Assembly (NCBI GenBank): GCA_026874595.1
Contig: CM049306.1
Span: 39,188,019 to 39,252,018, forward strand
DNA: 64,000 nt
Reading direction: 5' to 3'
Source: Sipunculus nudus
Taxonomy: Eukaryota > Annelida > Sipuncula > Golfingiida > Sipunculidae
The notes under the pieces were generated by a model. It did not search any database, was not told the origin of the DNA, and saw nothing but the letters and a program-made list of their open reading frames with translations. The translations under genes and the position numbers were made by a program. Every line of letters starts with the position of its first letter. Positions within the stretch are counted from its first letter, which is position 1. This document shows, in pieces, positions 24,637 through 38,200 of this stretch.

Positions 24637-27600
24637 TTTGATTGTAATCCATTCTACCACCTTTTGCTTATCAGGGTTCATCATACACTAGCATGTATTT
24701 TAAATACTATGATTAAATACACTAAAAAACACTGATTAAAAGACTGTGTACATTAAAATTGTGTTAGAACTTGAAGAGTCAAATACCCATTTTTGTGAAA
24801 GTATATTACAAATTCCTTCAAAATTTTGCTTTAGTAGAAATAGCTTGCATTGCATCTCATTCAATGTGTCAAAGTCCTGCTGTTGGTCTATTGCCATCTC
24901 AATCGCCATCTGGTATACTATAAAGTATCTGGAGACTTCTATTAATATTCTGGATCACAAGATCCAGACCATATTACCAGGGCCATGACCAATATATTAC
25001 AATCCCATCGGATCTACCTCTTTATCTGGATCTGAACCTAATTTAATCCCACCCCTCCAAAAGCATCCTGCTATATAAAAAAAACATAAAAACAAAGATA
25101 AATGAAAAGATAACCTCCTCTGCACAGGTAATAAAATAATGCTGAGACCTTATCCTTTGATAAAAGACTGGAAAGAAAAAAACATACAGAACATGCATTT
25201 GCTTAAACCTTTAAATCTTATATCAGATAATAATTTGAGTTAAAATGATGCCGACTCCGGAATATATCCTGTTAAACCTCAGATAACCACAGGATCAATA
25301 CACAATTATTTAAGCTTTACTTGCCAAAATATTGATCTGACTATGCATGTCAAGCAAAATTCACCAAAAATGTTGTCCTGCAGTGCTTTTCTTAAAACAA
25401 GATAAAAAGTGACTTCCTAATTCTCAGCCTATTTTACCAGACACTAATTACACTTAAAAAGCCTCCACCGCATTGACTTACGCTGCATTTGCCCAAATGA
25501 TCTACCTTGTTAAACCCAATTTCCTGTGTCAGGAACCAATGTCATGTCAGATGCTGGATCAATGCTGTAACCTTTACTTTTGTTATCGTAAATATAATAT
25601 ATCGTGTTGAAAAAACTTCTAATTTATTCATAAAGTGCTTTTATTGATTGTTTCTTGTTCCTCTGAAACACAGCTGTCTTTATGCAAGGCCTATGAAATC
25701 ATGTGTATAGAATTGAGAAATAAGCCTAAAAACAAATATCACCATGAATTATTTAGTTCAGATGATATTTGGTTAAATAGCATGGTATTTAATATATATA
25801 GGACAAGGATGTTATTCTTATGGTGTCAAGTAATCTTTTTTTGCTAATTCTTATCAATCTTATGGGACTGAAACCCTTGTTCATAACATGAAACTCGGCA
25901 AGTCTTTTTTTCATCTGAGCAGTTGCCATAATGATGTACCTGTGGCTTTTTGAAAACGATGAGCCCAAAGCCTGGTTCACAATCACACTAACAAAAGTTA
26001 ATGATGTTTTTTTTTCTGTGCAAGGTTATTAAAGGGGCCTAATGCGGTATCTGAAGTCTGTAAGCTAAAGATAATCCCTTGAACCTATTAATAAAAAATA
26101 GGCCTGAAAATGATTATCCCACCAAAGTCGTTTTGTTTATATTCACGTATTTATAATGTGGGGGGGGGGGGCCTGCCAAACAGATTCAACAAAGACGTCT
26201 TGCGGAAAGCCAGACAAATTAGTTTCACAAAGGGCATTTTGCAGTTAAAAGTTCAATTTAAAATCCGTACATAAGCAATAAGCCACCCTAGATTACCCTG
26301 GTTTATTTGTTTGTCAAAATGGTTGTGTTTACTAACAGTTTGTAGATAAACAAGCTCCTATATCAATCACAGAGGCCTTAAATGAATTTTCTTAACAGGA
26401 AATACCCAAGAGTTCACAAATATGTTTGCAGAATACGTCAGGAATCACATTAATTCTATAGACAGGGTAGGTAAATAGCCGGCTTTTACTCCAACGAACT
26501 TACACTGAAAAAAAATCAGATGAACAAAATAAAATTTAGGTAAAACTCAGAAAATTACTTCATCACTATCGGGTAGTACCCCATAAAAAAAATACAAAAA
26601 ATCAAAATTCAAACCATATTCTGGTATAATTTATCATGCTAGGTATTCAAGATAAGAATTCAAATGGAATCTCATGAGATTTTCAGGGCATTTAAGGAAC
26701 GAGCCTATATATAGGAGGAATCGATTAGATTTTGTTGTGCATCCAACATCTACTTCGGATTCTGGAGCATCAGGTAAAATTATTCTCAAATGTATGGTAA
26801 CTTATGCAGGAATGAATCCTGGCATATGGGTCAAAATATAAGTGAATGCAGACAAGGTCCAGCCTCATGCGCTCTGCAGTATTAATAATAGTAGCCATCT
26901 GTTCACAGCAGGGTCAAGCTCCCAGTACCTCAGAGTCACAGTGTCCAGTGTTCTCATTTTTGAAACATGTGCTCTTAGTACTACACTGAGGTCAGTGGAT
27001 CCACACACTGCTTAGGGAACATCCCTCGACAGGGAACCCCATATTGCGGAGGCATGTATCTATTGCCGTGCAGATTTCTAGTTGACTATAATATGATACT
27101 GTAAATTGCAAAACAAGTGCTACTGTCCATTAGAATGGATACAACACGGCATGGCTGCACCACATCAGTTGACTTAATGAACGATTAATTTTCATGATTA
27201 CTTCTCTTTCATAAACATCATGAATTTGAAACCCTCAGTAATATAATGCTAATTGCACAGTGAACCAAATGATGCATCATATCACCCTTGAAATATAATG
27301 CTTATTACAGAATGAACATGGTGCATCTTCCTCTTTCTTTTGTAAAGTACCTGGTCCAGTTAATTTTGCTTACACCTGGATGGAACTGGGAATCCTGGTA
27401 GGAGCCCCAGGAACTGGCATTTTGGCAGAAGGGCCTCAAGTTGCTGCCATGAAAAATTAATTACTGCCTGATCAGGAGCTAGAGCTAAAGGAAAATCCCT
27501 GAAACCTCCCCACCTGCCAAGCGAGAATTCATTAACACCACCATGAAATGGTTTACAGAATTGGCAGCAGAAGGAGCATCCTATTTATTATCCCTGCCTG

Positions 27601-28012
27601 AGATATGTAATTAAGGTTCCCTGGTAGAAGTGTCACGAACAGTGTTTCTGTATACTCTGTTATAGGTCATGTAAAATTAATTATATGTATACTGAAGTCA
27701 TGGGAGAGGCAACCTTATTAGGCCTAAAAGATTTTATTATAAAATAATAGTTTATTGTTTATGACCTTCCAGACTTGCCCTCCCCCTCCCCATTCCCTCA
27801 TTGTTGTCTGACGATTAGAATGTCTCCTGCCATGGGAATTTAGTATACATGATGTTTACAGGATATAGCCTCTTATCATCTTCTTATACAGGTGTATGCA
27901 ATCTTTGTTCCAGTAATTGGAATAAAATTGTAAATATTTGAACATCTGAGTTGTCAGTGGACTTAAAACACTGTGAAAATATGATTGTTGTCACTCAGAC
28001 AAGTTACTAAAG
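24637..28012. other. Unannotated stretch, no gene seen
   Basis: No array or paired element ends. A G run lies at about 26160-26171. Short frames at 24746-24988, 25635-25847 and 25789-25986 show nothing recognisable. Confidence 0.5.
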
Positions 28013-28099
28013 AACCTGTCTGAAAAACCAACTGTCTAATAAGACCACATGTCTATTAAGACCACCCTTGAGTAGTCTTATTACATTAGATTCACTGTA
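28013..28099. mobile_element. Internally deleted copy of the 56.7-kb MITE
   Basis: Compared with the reverse complement of 56690-56874, it keeps AACCTGTCT, 'ctaataagaccaca', 'gtctattaagaccacccttgag' and the end TTCACTGTA, but lacks the middle half of the element. This is a decayed relative of the TA-flanked CAGTGAAACC type. Confidence 0.6.
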
Positions 28100-29362
28100 G
28101 TTGAAATTGTCTGGTTTTGAATTTTTATTTATTGTTATTATTTAGGTTGTTGCTTCAACTTTATGTTGCCTTTGACCTAGATTTAGTGATGGACTTTTCT
28201 GCTGAAAAATGCTGAAGAGGAAACTGCATGGTGAACAGAGTGAATAAAGAGGCTCTTCTTATTGTGATATCTTCTAAAAAGTTCAAAACCACCTGCTGTT
28301 CTACTTGACAGTAAAGGTCAAATGCACTGTCCTAACTTACTCTCCTCAAGAATAAACCTGGCTGAGAAGATTATAAGGAATAACAAATTGTCATTCCCAA
28401 TATTATCAAGAGAAAACGACTATTGAATTCTATGTAAATGTTATGTAAATATATAAGAAGGGCAGCTCTCTTGTGCAGGTTTATGGAGTTCCTTTGGGGA
28501 AAAGTTCAGGTTAACGATTCTAAACATCCTGTTAATACATTACAAGGAGGCTTCCTGTTACCAAGGAAACAAATCTGCCATGATACACAATCTCAGGAAG
28601 CGGGCCCCCTCTCACGCACATGACCCGCCAGGTACCCAGGACCTTGGCTTTAATTTGGAAAAAGGCCAAGCCCAGTTGTTCATCAATTGTAGGTATGATT
28701 AATTAATTTTCTTTTACCTCCCATGCAGAGCTATTTCCCATAATGACCAGGGCTCATGCAGAGGTGAATAGATGCATTCCTGCTACAAACTTGCTACACT
28801 TGTGGGGTCAGTGAGTGTATTGTGTTAGCCTGGTGGGTTATTACCTTTAAACCTATACTGAGAATAATAAACAAAGGTCACTGAACAGTCAATCTTCACT
28901 AAATACATTCGGTTTACTTTACCACTTTGCTGTACAGATGCTAAGCAACTGTTAGGAAAAATATAATCATAAGAAGATTTTTTTTTTCAAACAATTAAAA
29001 AGCTTTAAGAGTAATTACTAATACTTATAAAATAACAAGACCATCTTCAGTTGCTCTAAAATGGAAGTTAATGTTATCTGGGGTTGGGGAGGGAGGGGGA
29101 TGGGTAGGGAGGGGCAAAATTAGGTGGTGCTTATTCTGTGTCCATATACATGCTATATACATACACCTGCATTATCTGCTGTCAAAATCAAGTCAGCTTC
29201 AGTCCTATCCTAACTCTGTTCCATTCCATGTAACTGTAGAGGAGTGATGAAACAGTTTATAGGTATCTCTGGAACAGCTCATATGCTTAAGACTTTCATG
29301 CCTTTAGGCACTTGAGCAGGGTGACACACAGATTTATACAGATTACAGAATTTTTTTGGTTT
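28100..29362. other. Unannotated stretch, no gene seen
   Basis: No feature recognised apart from a G-rich patch at about 29080-29115. Confidence 0.5.
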
Positions 29363-29512
29363 CAAAGACAAATAAATGAGGGGAAAATCCTGGGCCGATC
29401 CAGGAATCGAACCCAAGTCGGTGGCGCACAAATCCAGCGTACCAACTGCTTCGCTAGAAAAGCAAGCTTCACTAGCGAGACAGTTTGGTCCGCTTTTATG
29501 TCACCCCGTAAC
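29363..29512 (-). mobile_element. tRNA-derived SINE, copy 1 of a close pair
   Basis: On the minus strand it reads from a leader (GTTACGGGGTGACATAAAAG) through 'ctcgctagtgaagc' into a tRNA-like head: an A-box-like TAGCGAAGCAGTTGG and a B box GGTTCGATTCC. It then ends in GGCCCAGGATTTTCCCC and a TTTGTCTTTG tail. The leader, head and tail are all shared with 29638-29793, which defines the unit of about 150 bp. Open frames crossing it (29312-29606) are incidental. Confidence 0.75.
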
Positions 29513-29637
29513 ACACCCCCTCTTAAGAGCATTCTGCTATCAGAACAAGACTAATTATCCCAGAAGTCACACTTTGGTGAGCTTATTCCCTGGGCCACAA
29601 AGTTAACCGTCACGTTAGATGAGCCTCCATTTTGTTA

Positions 29638-29793
29638 CAAAGACAAATTGTTGAGGGGGAAAATCCTGGGCCGATCCGGGAGTCAAACCCAGGTCGGTGG
29701 CGCACAAGTCCGGCACAAGTACCAACCGCTTCGCTAGAAAAGCAAGCTTCACTAGCGAGACAGTTCGGTCCGCTTTTATGTCATCCTGTAACA
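29638..29793 (-). mobile_element. tRNA-derived SINE, copy 2 of a close pair
   Basis: Same orientation and same borders as the copy at 29363-29512, 125 bp further on. The A-box region is TAGCGAAGCGGTTGG. The B box is decayed to GGTTTGACTCC. A 6-bp duplication (GGCACAAGTCC / CGGCACAAGTACC area) makes it slightly longer. The tail again ends in TTTGTCTTTGTAAC. Confidence 0.75.
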
Positions 29794-30009
29794 TTTTATA
29801 TCTGCTTAATTGTGAAGGATATTGATGTACTGGTATTGAGAAAATTTTTATTTTTGCAATTTCACTATATTACTCAAGGTTAATGGATTTTGTTTCTATG
29901 ATTTATGAATTCTCCTCTATTTATTGTGATGAAGGAAGGCAGATGACCTTTCCTTTGAACAAGGATACTAGAAGTGCAGTTGCTCAGATGAAATAAAATA
30001 TACATTTTG
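29794..30009. other. Short unannotated spacer
   Basis: Nothing recognised. Confidence 0.5.
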
Positions 30010-30412
30010 CAGGGCTTGACATTAAGGGTTAACCACCACTTGCTTTGGGCAAGTAAAGGTTTCAGAACAAACTGATAGGACTACAAAACGTGAATCCCTA
30101 CTTGCTCAACTGTTTAAATGGCTCCAACATTATCCTTTACACACAGGCCTGAATCTAAACTGATCTTAAGTTAGCCATTTTATTTCATGGAGAATATAAA
30201 TCATACTGCAATATTTCTATCTTGAATTCTGGTATGTTTTTCCATGCATATGCTCAAGAAAAATATTAATTAAAAACAACATATTTGAACATGTTTACTG
30301 TTGCAAAATAATCATGTGGAACTCACTTTTTGTGTTAGTGGCTGCAATCATGTATTATTGTGGGACAAGTAAAAATTCATGTAGGACAAGTAAAAGCTAA
30401 ACATTATTAGCC
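30010..30412. mobile_element. Possible MITE remnant ('CAGGGCTTGACATTAA' type)
   Basis: The left end reads CAGGGCTTGACATTAA, a start common to hAT-like MITEs of marine invertebrates (family knowledge). Inside are 'cacttgctttgggcaagtaaa' and, at the right, 'gggacaagtaaaa' twice. The right terminal repeat is not recognisable, so both the border and the assignment are weak. Confidence 0.3.
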
Positions 30413-33400
30413 CTACTAAAGTATTTTCAAAAGTTCAGAGATAATTGCAGCTATGGTTACATATTATATGTGAGAATAGCATACAAGGATGTTATAAATA
30501 TTTCTAAGACCAATTTTCATATATCAATATATATATTAAGTATCATATGAATTCAATAATAGGTCATGATGCAGCATGCAAGACGTCCCAGCTTGAGATT
30601 ATGACAGACTTCACAAGAGCTGTCAGGTGATTTGCAGATGCTCTGATTGAAAGAGCATTTCAAGAATTGATGAGAGACTTGATAAAGGTTAGGTCAATTC
30701 TGAGTGAACTAGGAGTAATGAGCAATGTCTGGTCCAATCACTGCCTGAATCACAGACAGACATCTTTTGCCGGCTGTCAGGAACACTCCCGCACATCACC
30801 AGCAGCTATCTCTGTCCCCATCTCTAGACCAGCCTGTCAGAGAGGAATCAAGTCTTCATTTGTTTTACAGCAAGGAATTCCAACACACTGTAGTGCAGAA
30901 ACAAGTCCAGCCTCAGAATACCGATTCCATATAACTGAGTTTTACATTTCAGAAAGTGTTACTGCAGGATTCATGTGTTGAAATTTAAAGGTGCTTATTC
31001 CAATATCTGCTGTCTACCAATTAAACTTATTCCCTTGATAAAAATTGGCCATAAACACTGATACTGCCACTAACAGGCTGTTTCTTTAAATCCACATGTT
31101 TATAGCAATGGGGGGGGGCTGCCAATTTAATCTAAACACTATCAACAAGAACATCTGGTGGCACGCTAGAAGAACAAAAATTTCAAAGTGACAAATGCAA
31201 ATGGCATTTTGCAACTATACTAACCTTTAACTTCAACACACATATGCAGCAGGTGTATGTACAATGTTAACAAACAGCTTGTTGATAAACAAGCTCATAC
31301 AACCATCATTATTAGAACTTCCTTAACAGGAATTACCTATAGTTCATTTATATGTATGCAGAGTAAGCCATAAGTTACATAACTTCTACAGAAAAGGTAG
31401 GTGATATGCTGGCTTTAAAAAGGAGACAATACAAAGACCAGTGTATCATTAAACATTTTAAAGCAACTATGATAATCTTCTTTGTCAGGCTTCTCTAAGT
31501 AATTATACATCCATCAGGTGGTGTGAAGTATTATGTTTTACCCTTGGTAGTTTGGTTTGTCTGTTTGCAGTTTTACACAAAAAGTTTTGAACTGCTGTTG
31601 TTGAAATTTTGTGGAGGGTTAGGATTTTACCAAAGGAATAATCCATTTAAGTCTGGAGGGAATCTAACCAAATCACCATCATATGTTCTTCATTCAAAGG
31701 CACCCATTAATCGTGACATATTCCTAATTCTTTTGTCACTTTTCAGGCCAAGAGGATTGTTATAAGGAGCTAACCAGTGCATGGAGCAGTTGAACTGAGA
31801 CAAACACTTCCTGCCATGATGTCATTAGGATCCTAACAGAGGTTGTAGCCTCCAACCACTTTCAGGCTTGAGTATTTTTAACCATATTTTCAATGTCAAA
31901 TGTACAATGAAGCATGTCTGTGGGAAATATTTACTGGTTGCTGTGAGTCTTCCTAAATGAGAAAGTAATTGCTTTTACCTTTGTCATGCTGACTAGAAAT
32001 TGCTGGAAAACTGCAGGAATCTTTTATATTGATCTTGGAAACAGGACTTTAAAGTGACAACTGGGACTTAAGATTTTTCACAAAGAATTTTGGTTTGTCT
32101 GGGGACCAAGGTCTTAATTTGTATTTGTCTTCAGTCTTTGGGACTTCAATCTTAGCCCTAGGCTCTGTAACTTAAAACTAATTTGTATTTGTCCCTGGTT
32201 ACTGAGATTCTGTATGTCCTATGACAGGGACTTTGTATTTGTCCTGTCAGTGGAGGATTGGGAATTCAATGGGTACCATGATTTGTTTTTGTCCCTGGTT
32301 CCTGAGTTTCTGTAATTGCCTATGACTGCATGGGATTCTCTCAATAGTCTTGAAGACTGAGACTTTGTGTCTGCCCAGGGGACTGGCAGCTTGGACTTAA
32401 ATTTAATGTACTGGGAGCTGGACTTAGGTTGTATTAGTTGTTGTGTTGTAATAGTCCTAGTGTTGTGATTAGTCCTTGTTGTTATGATTTTGTACATTAG
32501 AGGTAAATGTCACTGGATTCTCTATGTTTATCCCCAATTAACTGTTTATTATGCTCTAGCTATTAATTCAAATTCATAACTAATACTACAGGGTATCATT
32601 ATACAAAAACTTTCCTTATTATGTCTTGCTTTTAGACAGTGTTTTTCCCCAAAGACCATGTCAAATTATTTACTGCACAAAAACTGATGGAATCACACTT
32701 GTTGTGTAATTAGCAAATGTGGACTGTAAGGAGTGCACGACATCATGGAAACATGGGCACTACATTTTGCACCAGGAAAAGAATCAATGTTAAACCAATG
32801 ATAATTGCACATTTGCATTGTAGCTGACTTATTGAGCAATTATTTCTGATGTATGAGGTCATTAACAGCTCTGTTCCTGTTGATATCACACTCTCCTACT
32901 CATTTGTGGTCAGAACCAAGGCACACTGAGTGAATGAGTAATCCTGCATGTGTGCAACTATAGTCCCTGTTACCAGTGAATTTGTGAAAGAGATTTGGCT
33001 ATGTGCAAATCTTGAGTATGTGTTAATTAAGGGGTTTTATGGTGCCACCAATCTTACTTAAACAAAAACATCAGAAACTCATAGAGAAAATTAATAAAGA
33101 TCCACTTTATTTATGCAATTTGTTCTAGAGGTACTCGGATATGGGCTAAGATTTTTATTAAGGTACAGCAGAGGAGCTCAAATGGTTGCTTCTCAATTTG
33201 ATAATGTTGATCATTAAATATCTGATCAATAATTCAACTCTTAATCAGCAAAAATATATAAATGTTCTTGGCAAGTAGTGATAAAGTGCTGTCAATGAGG
33301 CTAAATTACAAACCTTCATAATTTGTTACAGAATTACTCAAGCTATATGAAGGGCGGCTGTACATATACCATGCTGCATGATTAAGGCATCTGACTTGAT

Positions 33401-33505
33401 ACATAAAGGTCCACCAAGGCCAATTGAGATTTCAATGAAAACAGTGAAATTAAGCTTACTCATGATATCTCAGCTACAAATTGTTACTTCTGGATTTTTT
33501 TTTAA
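30413..33505. other. Unannotated stretch with one weak tandem pair
   Basis: No supported gene. The 104-codon frame 30667-30981 shows nothing recognisable. At about 32180-32330 two ~95-bp units share TTTGTCCCTGGTT and 'ctgagattctgtatgtcctatgac', probably a decayed tandem duplication. G runs occur near 31111. Confidence 0.5.
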
Positions 33506-33890
33506 AACTAGATGTGTCGGAACGACACGAATGCCCCCGCCTGGGGCAAATTAGAAACATTGTTAAATTTTGTAAATTTTTTTAAGTTCAGGAAGTGTTG
33601 TATGGTCAAAAGTAGGTCATCAAGGGCAAAATGCAAACTCGATCTGTAAAGGGTCATTATCAAGCAACACACCAAAAATCAGGCCAGTATCTGCAAGCAT
33701 TGTGAAAAAAAGTCCATATATGTGCATTTTTCATGAAAATTTCTGTCTTTCATGAAATTTTCTATGTTGAGGATCTGTCATATGGTGAAAAATAGGTTAA
33801 CTGGGACGAAACGCGAACTCGATCTGTAAGTGGTCATTATGCGCCCACAGACCAAACATTAGGCCAGTATCTGTAAGCATTGCATTGCGA

Positions 33891-34411
33891 AACTAGAATA
33901 TTAGCAAAAGTTGATTTTGTAAATATAATGCAATAGGACTGAAGAAATGAAGTTCCTGTGTTGAATACATTTGGAGATATCCTGCACAAAAGGCCAAAAT
34001 TGAAAAAATCCGATAAAATTTCATTAAAAAATCAGAAATTGCAGGTGGCGCCACCAAAATTGTGCAGCACAAACAGACCATCAGTCCCAATGATCATAGT
34101 AAGTTTTGTGAAAATCCACACAATGGTTCCTGAGATATAAACTTCTGAGTGTTTTTCTATAATCAGCTCTCAAATGTAGAAAAATGGGTCAAGGTCACCC
34201 ATCTTCGAACTTGACCGAGATTTTATCGATATACATCTTCACTGCTGAAATAAAATTCCAACGGTGAATCCTTTTAGAGATATCCCGCTCACAAGGTAAA
34301 AGTTAACAGACGCGGGACGGACGGACGGACAGACACCGGACAGACAGATGGACAGATGGACAGCTTGGGTGACGACAATAGCCCATCAGCCTATGAGCTG
34401 AGGGCTAAAAA
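33891..34411 (+). mobile_element. Element F nested in family B copy 1
   Basis: Family B units read 'gcattgcgaaaaaaagtccgtac'. Here the sequence breaks after 'gcattgcga' into AACTAGAATATTAGC and resumes after a terminal hairpin (TAGCCC...CAGC-CTATGA-GCTG...GGGCTA, 34379-34407) plus AAAAA with 'ctgtacatgtg'. This indicates insertion of another AACTAG-starting, hairpin-ending element into the A run. It includes an AGGTGGCGCCACC palindrome (34043) and a GGAC-rich run (34317-34370). It is about 160 bp shorter than the copy at 41572-42250. Confidence 0.65.
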
Positions 34412-34412
34412 C

Positions 34413-35150
34413 GGCTGTACATGTGTATTTGTCATGAAAATTTCTATTTTTCATGAATTTTTCTAAGTTTAGGAGCCGTAAAACGGTCAAAAGTAGGTCA
34501 ACCGGGACGAAACACGAACTTGATCTGTAACTGGTCATTATCTGCCCACACACCAAAAATCAGGCCAATATCTGCAGCCATTGCGAAAAAAAGTCCGTAC
34601 ATGTGTATTTGTCATGAAAATTTCTATTTTTCATGAAATTTTCTAAGTTTAGGAGCCGTAAAACGGTCAAAAGTAGGTCAACCGGGACGAAACGCGAACT
34701 CGATCTGTAACTGGTCATTATCTGCCCACACACCAAAAATTAGGCCAATATCTGCAGGCACTGTGAAAAAAAGTCCGTACATGTGTATTTGTCATGAAAA
34801 TTTCTATTTTTCATGAAATTTTCTAAGTTGAGGAGCCGTAAAACGGTCAAAAGTAGGTCAACCAGGACGAAACGCGAACTCGATCTGTAACTGGTCTATA
34901 TCTGCTCACACACCAAAAATCAGGCCGATATCTGCAGGCATTGCGAAAAAAAAGTCCGTACATGTGTATCTGTCATGAATATTTCTATTTTTCATTAAAT
35001 TTTCTAAGTTTAGGAGCCGTAAAACGGTCAAAAGTAGGTCAACTGGGACGAAACGCGAACTCGATCTGTAACTGGTCTATATCTGCCCACACACCAAAAA
35101 TCAGGCCAATATCTGCAGGCATTGCGAAAAAAAGTCCGTACAACTGTTTG
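34413..35150 (+). repeat. 180-bp tandem array in family B copy 1
   Basis: 'gtccgtacatgtgtatttg' or a close variant starts at 34413, 34593, 34773, 34954 and 35134, giving a 180-181 bp period. Units share 'catgaaatttt', 'ggagccgtaaaacgg', 'cgaaacgcgaactcgatctg' and 'caccaaaaatcaggcc'. Two more diverged units lie before the nested element (33570-33885). Confidence 0.95.
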
Positions 35151-35230
35151 ATTTCGGAAGGACGGAAGGACGGAATGACGGACATGGGTAAAACTATATG
35201 CCCCGGCCACTTTGTGGCGGGGGCATAAAA

Positions 35231-38200
35231 ATTAATGTTATATTAACAGAGCTATGCCCTTAATTCTAACATGCGGCTTGAACCTTCCAGGGTTTGGTCT
35301 GCATGCATTGTTTTTCACAGGCTGTCTCCGATGAGGGGTTTCAAAATTTTTGTGAAGTAAGGGTTTGATTAGGGCACGGAAATACAATAAGAAAATACTC
35401 TGAGTATACAGTCTTAAGGTGGGAATCTATCTGTAAAGAAGGTTTGGTGACCATCAGACCTGTATCTTGCACACAGATGCCAGAGGAACACTCTGGGGAT
35501 GACTGCGCACCCATTTGCAAATTATAGCACAAAACCATACTACTCTTGTCATTTTGTATCATCTTATAGTGAAATCCTTTTTCATACAACAGCCCTACAT
35601 AAAACCATGGACATATCCTTTATTTAAAAAAATTTCTATTTAAAAAATAGATGTTAAAATAAATTAATAAAATAAAAAAATATCTATGTACTCTGAAGAA
35701 GGCACTGACAGGGCTACTGGTTAAATAAATGCACAAGAGTGTCAAGTGATCAATGAACTTAATAAGTACATGGAAATCTGTAATATTAGTTACAAATGTC
35801 CTTTAATTGTCAACTGTGTTATATATATATTCATTAGGTTATACAGCAGCACTGTACTCAGGGGTCGAGGGAACTGCCCCTCTGCTCATGCTGGGGATAA
35901 GTGTGAAATAAAATGATGATTGAATGTCCAGAGTGACCCATTTCTCTGTCTGATAACACTGACCATGCAGACCACTTGCTGCATCTGAAGTGACTCACAA
36001 AGGGTCAGTGGAGGAACTTGAGGAAACATTAGGTAGGACATGGCCTTTGAATCTGGATGTTATATTGCCATCAATCCTTCTATTCTTGATCAGAAAGCTG
36101 CTCCATCTCCCTTCTCCTCACCCCAAAGTCTAGACAACATAAATACTTGTCTACTTAACCTAGTCTATAAGCAGGTTGGATCTCACCTGTCTTGACTGTT
36201 CAATTTCTTGTTCAATCACATCTTAAGAGATTGTGCCAAGAACCATTAATTCTGTCACAGCAATAAAAACGTTTCAACCATATCAGACTATAACTTACAA
36301 GAGTGTTTCCACTCTTCAAGAGTTTTATGGGGAACATTTTTAAAGATGAGCTCACAGCCTGTTGTAGGCAATTAAGGTTTGTGGAAAAGGATGAAGGTAA
36401 ATAGGTTGTAAAATCATGTTCCATGACTGAATGAAATAAAATGACTGATGATCAATTATTAATCAATTAATTTATGTATCTAAAATATTGACTGAGTAAA
36501 TTCACCTCAATCAAACTTTTGCATCACGATGAGAGTTGGGAGCAGCTGACTTTGCACTTGTTCGCTAGCTGGACGAGGTGATCAGTTTTAATGTAATGTT
36601 CACTGCTTTGTGTCCCATCTTTCTTATATCTCTGACAGGATTAAAATATTTTTTTCTTAATAATATGACTTCTTTGCACATGTATACATATTTGCTCTGC
36701 TTGTTATTGGTTATGCAAATAAGACACCGATTTAATCGATTATGATAGAAATCATGACTAATCATTGATAATATATTAATTGGAACACCACTAGAAACCA
36801 TACAATAAGAATAAGCATTCTGGGTTTGAGGTTTTACTTGCAAAATCATGAGAATAGTTCAGAAGTCATAACCTATCCTTCAGACATACCCCAGAGCAAA
36901 TCTGTGCTCTTCTATAGCTACATTTTACCTGCCAGACACTGTTGAGCCCCATGCCTTAAAAGATCATTCACGACTTGTAGTGAGAATTAAACAGATCTGT
37001 CAAAGGTATCTAATTTTATTTAGTCTCTGCTAGAAAACCAAGTATCTGACATATATGTAATGACTTTGAAACTTGAATGCTAAAAACGGAACCAGATGTA
37101 AGACAGAATTTTCAGCATTTACCATAAACTTTGCCGTTTTGAATGGCTATTTTGTCATTTTTAAACTGGGTAAGTATGTGCTTGGGAAAACAACAACAAG
37201 CCATGTAGGACAAAGCAGACATTTCAGACCAGGCATTAAGCAGCCGGTTTACAACTTTCATACAATAAGGTCAGGTAGATATGATGTCCCCATGGACCTT
37301 TCACATGTTGTGAGTGCAAAACACAAGGTTATATTTATGTCATTAGTGCAACGCACTCATGGGGGGGGGGGGGGGCGGGCTCTTTAATCACTGGCCATGT
37401 CCTGTACCTTCAAACTGTTAATTTTCAAGGTAAAAAAAGTTCCTATCCTTTGATATACTTCCTGTGGTGGATGGATAGAAATTTTGGTTAACATTATGCT
37501 TTGGTTAATACCTTGGATTGTAAAGTGCAATATTCTAGCTATCAACCAACAATGAACCTGAAGTTTACACAGCCAGAGAGTTCAGATTAAATTAGAAATA
37601 AAAGAATGTCTGGAGCTAAACGTCCACTGTAGGAATTATACTACACTGGATTGTCCTAAGCAGAACCTGGCAATGCCAGGATACTTAAGCCAGAAAATCA
37701 ACAGTTGCAAGTCCCAAGAAATGCAAGAAATTCAAGGCCACAGTGTCCTAAACTGACACCCTGAGCCATGGCAACAAAATTTTCTAAAACAGCATGTCCT
37801 AGGCTAAATTAAAACTGCATCAAAATGTCCTTTGACAGATCATCAAGAGCCTAAATGTCCTGAGACAGAATCCCAAAAGCTGAAATTTCCATATTTCCAA
37901 ATTGTCCTGAACTTAAACTTCTGTTGTAAGAACATCCTTAGCCAAAATGTCATGAGCTGAAATTTTAACAGCAAGAATATTATTAACTGGAATAATTAAG
38001 CTGAAACTTCCTCACCAAAAATGCCCTAAATTTATCTTTGGCTATTCATATTTAATTATCTTTGTTTAATTTTGAGCAATGCCAAAATAGTGTGCCAAAA
38101 TATGACCACACACTGTTTGATATCTAGATTAACCAATTATTTGTGTGGATATTTGATTCACCATTATGGAACTGTCAACATAAGGGAATTTCTTTACTTA

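Larger units (their letters stand above)
33506..35230 (+). mobile_element. Helentron-like non-autonomous element, family B copy 1
   Basis: Starts AACTAGATG, then a 6-bp hairpin GTGTCG-GAA-CGACAC (33514-33528), then the subterminal motif ATGCCCCCGCC (33531-33541). Ends with the hairpin TATGCCCCGGCCAC-TTTG-TGGCGGGGGCATA (35197-35227) plus AAAA. The last arm, GGCGGGGGCAT, is the exact reverse complement of the subterminal motif. It carries a nested element F and a 180-bp array and encodes no protein. A second copy at 41177-43060 has the same ends and layout, which secures the borders. Confidence 0.85.

Noticed and set aside
29312-29883. Three open frames of about 80 codons with a shared peptide
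   Set aside because: They are translations of the two SINE copies in their antisense direction; the shared peptide reflects the repeat.
30667-30981. 104-codon + frame considered as an exon
   Set aside because: No recognisable domain, no convincing splice context and no composition shift against its surroundings.
34413-35150. Regular 180-bp spacing considered as a CRISPR-like array
   Set aside because: The whole 180-bp unit is repeated, with no unique spacers; the context is a eukaryotic mobile element.
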